Source: Nitrospirota bacterium (GTDB lineage Bacteria > Nitrospirota > Leptospirillia > Leptospirillales > Leptospirillaceae). From it: a stretch of 64,000 bases of DNA. Of the stretch, positions 62,651-64,000 are shown in pieces. A program made the position numbers and the translations under genes. Every line of letters starts with the position of its first letter. Position 1 is the stretch's first letter. The stretch lies in the NCBI GenBank assembly GCA_021810805.1, contig JAJZHW010000002.1, positions 154,219-218,218 of the forward strand, written 5' to 3'. Below the pieces are notes generated by a model. The model did no database searches and was not told the origin of the DNA. It worked only from the letters and a program-made list of their open reading frames with translations.

Positions 62651-63660
62651 TGGGAGGCGTGGGGTCGGGACACCGGAGAGGGGGAGGAGAGGGAGGCGGC
62701 GATCGCTCCGATGGCCGACAGAGCCGACTTCTTGGAGATCCCCTTTTCAACTCCTACCGGAGGAGTCTTCTCCTCTCCGGACGATCCCCCCGGACGCTCA
62801 AAGCGGCCATGGATGACCTTGCCCTTCTCTCCACCCTCGAGGAGCGACTCCTGGCGGGGGGGGAGGGCTTTCTCTGGGAGCGGCTCGACCGCCCCCGGGC
62901 CCTTCGCTTCGTGAAGCGTCTCCACGACCGGGGCTATGCCCCCTCGAGCATCTCCCGGATCCTGTCGAGCCTCCGGGGGTTCTATGGGTTCCTGGTGGAG
63001 CAGGGCCATGCCGCCGACGATCCCTTTGCGGGGATCTCCGGGCCCCGGGCCGACCGCCCCCTTCCCCCCATGCTCACCGAAACGGAGGCGGAGGCGCTGG
63101 TGACGGCCCCGGCCCATGTCGAAGGCCCGGCTTCGGAAGATGGGGGGAGAAGTCTCCGGGACCGGGCCATCCTGGAGCTCTTTTACCAGACCGGGGTCCG
63201 TCTCTCCGAATTGTGCGGCCTTCTCTGGGAGGACGCCGCTTCGGGGATCTCCTCCCTTCGGGTTCGGGGCAAGGGGGGCAAGGAGCGGCGTGTTCCCGTG
63301 GTCGGCGAGGCCCGGGAGGCTCTCCGCGCCCTCCGGGAAAGTCTCTCCCCATCGGGAGCCCCCCTGTCGGGACCGCTCTTTGCCGATAAGGACGGAGGTC
63401 CGCTCTCTCCCTGGCAGGTGAGCCGGATCGTCAAGAAGTATGCCCGGGAGGCCGGACTGTCCGTCAGGGTCTCTCCCCATGCCCTCCGCCACTCCTGCGC
63501 CACCCATCTTCTGGACCGGGAGGCCGACCTCCGGGAAATCCAGTCTCTTCTAGGCCATGCCTCCCTGGGCTCCACCCAGAGATACCTTCACACGGGGCTG
63601 TCGGAGATCGCCCGGAAGCTGTCGAAGATCCGGGACGAGACTCCCCCCGCCACACCCTAG
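62650..63660 (+). CDS. xerC: Tyrosine recombinase XerC/XerD
   Basis: 336 residues from the ATG at 62650 in the TGATG junction. The first 35 residues are Gly/Arg-rich and dispensable-looking; the SAM-like core-binding domain spans about 36-120. Catalytic residues are Arg184 in GVRLSELCGL, the lysine in RGKGGKERRVP, HALRHSCATHLL, LGHASLGSTQRYLH and the nucleophile Tyr312. It resolves chromosome dimers at dif; no dif site was recognised here. Position after trmFO fits XerC. Confidence 0.9.
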   Translation: MGGVGSGHRRGGGEGGGDRSDGRQSRLLGDPLFNSYRRSLLLSGRSPRTLKAAMDDLALLSTLEERLLAGGEGFLWERLDRPRALRFVKRLHDRGYAPSSISRILSSLRGFYGFLVEQGHAADDPFAGISGPRADRPLPPMLTETEAEALVTAPAHVEGPASEDGGRSLRDRAILELFYQTGVRLSELCGLLWEDAASGISSLRVRGKGGKERRVPVVGEAREALRALRESLSPSGAPLSGPLFADKDGGPLSPWQVSRIVKKYAREAGLSVRVSPHALRHSCATHLLDREADLREIQSLLGHASLGSTQRYLHTGLSEIARKLSKIRDETPPATP

Positions 63661-63675
63661 CCATCCGGAGACACC

Positions 63676-64000
63676 ATGGAGAGCATTCACGAGAAGGCCC
63701 AGGTCCTCATCGACGCCCTTCCCTACATTCGGACGTTCCACGGAAAGACCTTCGTCATCAAGTTCGGAGGGGGGGCCCTCGACGGTGGGGGAGAGGAGAG
63801 CCTCTCCTTTGCCCAGGACCTGGTCCTTCTCCAGCACATCGGCATTCGCCCGGTCGTGGTCCACGGGGGGGGGCCCCAGATCTCCTCCCTCATGGGGCGC
63901 CTCGGGATGGCCTTCGAGTTCGTCAACGGGATTCGCGTCACCGGATCGGATGCCATGGAGGTGGTGGAGATGGTGCTGACCGGCCGCATCAACCGCGAGA
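63676..64000 (+). CDS. argB: N-acetylglutamate kinase, N-terminal part (3' end outside window)
   Basis: The first 108 residues are present, from the ATG at 63676 (CGGAG upstream). FVIKFGGGAL near residue 27 is the ATP-site lysine loop. VVVHGGGPQISSLMGRLG near 60 binds acetylglutamate, followed by FVNGIRVTG. This is the second step of arginine synthesis. The gene runs off the window edge. Confidence 0.93.
   Translation, partial: MESIHEKAQVLIDALPYIRTFHGKTFVIKFGGGALDGGGEESLSFAQDLVLLQHIGIRPVVVHGGGPQISSLMGRLGMAFEFVNGIRVTGSDAMEVVEMVLTGRINRE

Overview
This window is bacterial chromosomal DNA, GC-rich by eye (roughly 55-60% in genes), almost entirely coding, with many 1-4 base gene overlaps and frequent GTG and TTG starts. 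It carries envelope genes of a Gram-negative cell: a phospholipid-transport (Mla/MCE) module, an LptM-like lipoprotein, predicted outer-membrane proteins and flagellar FliM. System II cytochrome c biogenesis, the DapL lysine route and a UbiC/UbiA/UbiE-type quinone operon point to an aerobic or microaerobic respirer outside the classical enteric groups. My best guess is Nitrospirota, close to Leptospirillum. This rests on overall protein impression and gene content, not on a search. I saw no rRNA, tRNA, CRISPR array, insertion sequence or prophage.

Layout. 1-6653: translation and pyrimidine/arginine genes (rplM end, rpsI, argC, a DUF3617 protein, argJ, rpsB, tsf, pyrH, frr). 6672-11046: alr followed by mlaE-mlaF-mlaD. 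11216-15751: cytochrome c biogenesis (resB, ccsA, two thioredoxin-like proteins, ccdA), then a geranylgeranyl-reductase-like flavoprotein and an M50 membrane protease. 18295-22526 on the minus strand: rpiB-glyA-nrdR-priA. 22736-28751: a lipoprotein, two tandem thymidylate-kinase-like genes, an AT-rich island, a chemotaxis receptor and a Ppx/GppA phosphatase.

28930-32631 is a compact quinone operon: ubiE/menG, a B12-type radical SAM protein, a chorismate-lyase-like gene and ubiA. After it come a secreted PEBP protein, two tiny membrane proteins, a lone fliM and a second AT-rich island with a 16-bp palindrome. 35542-52487 is a long plus-strand run: MFS exporter, potassium channel, argD-argF-argG-argH, lptM-like, lysA, an unknown membrane protein, dapA, dapB, an FAH-family protein, dapL, folK, an outer-membrane protein, mutY and a propeller lipoprotein. 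Arginine genes thus sit in three places (argC/argJ, argDFGH, and argB at the right edge), and lysine is made by the aminotransferase (DapL) shortcut.

52545-57483 holds a DUF3332 lipoprotein, a YtxH/DUF948 pair and an ABC transporter. The transporter has a double-length permease and a regulatory AAA-associated domain encoded as a separate gene. 57603-64000 is the DNA-processing block dprA-topA-trmFO-xerC, followed by the start of argB. The most promising leads are the radical SAM gene inside the quinone operon, the tandem kinase-like pair, and the transporter with the detached regulatory domain.
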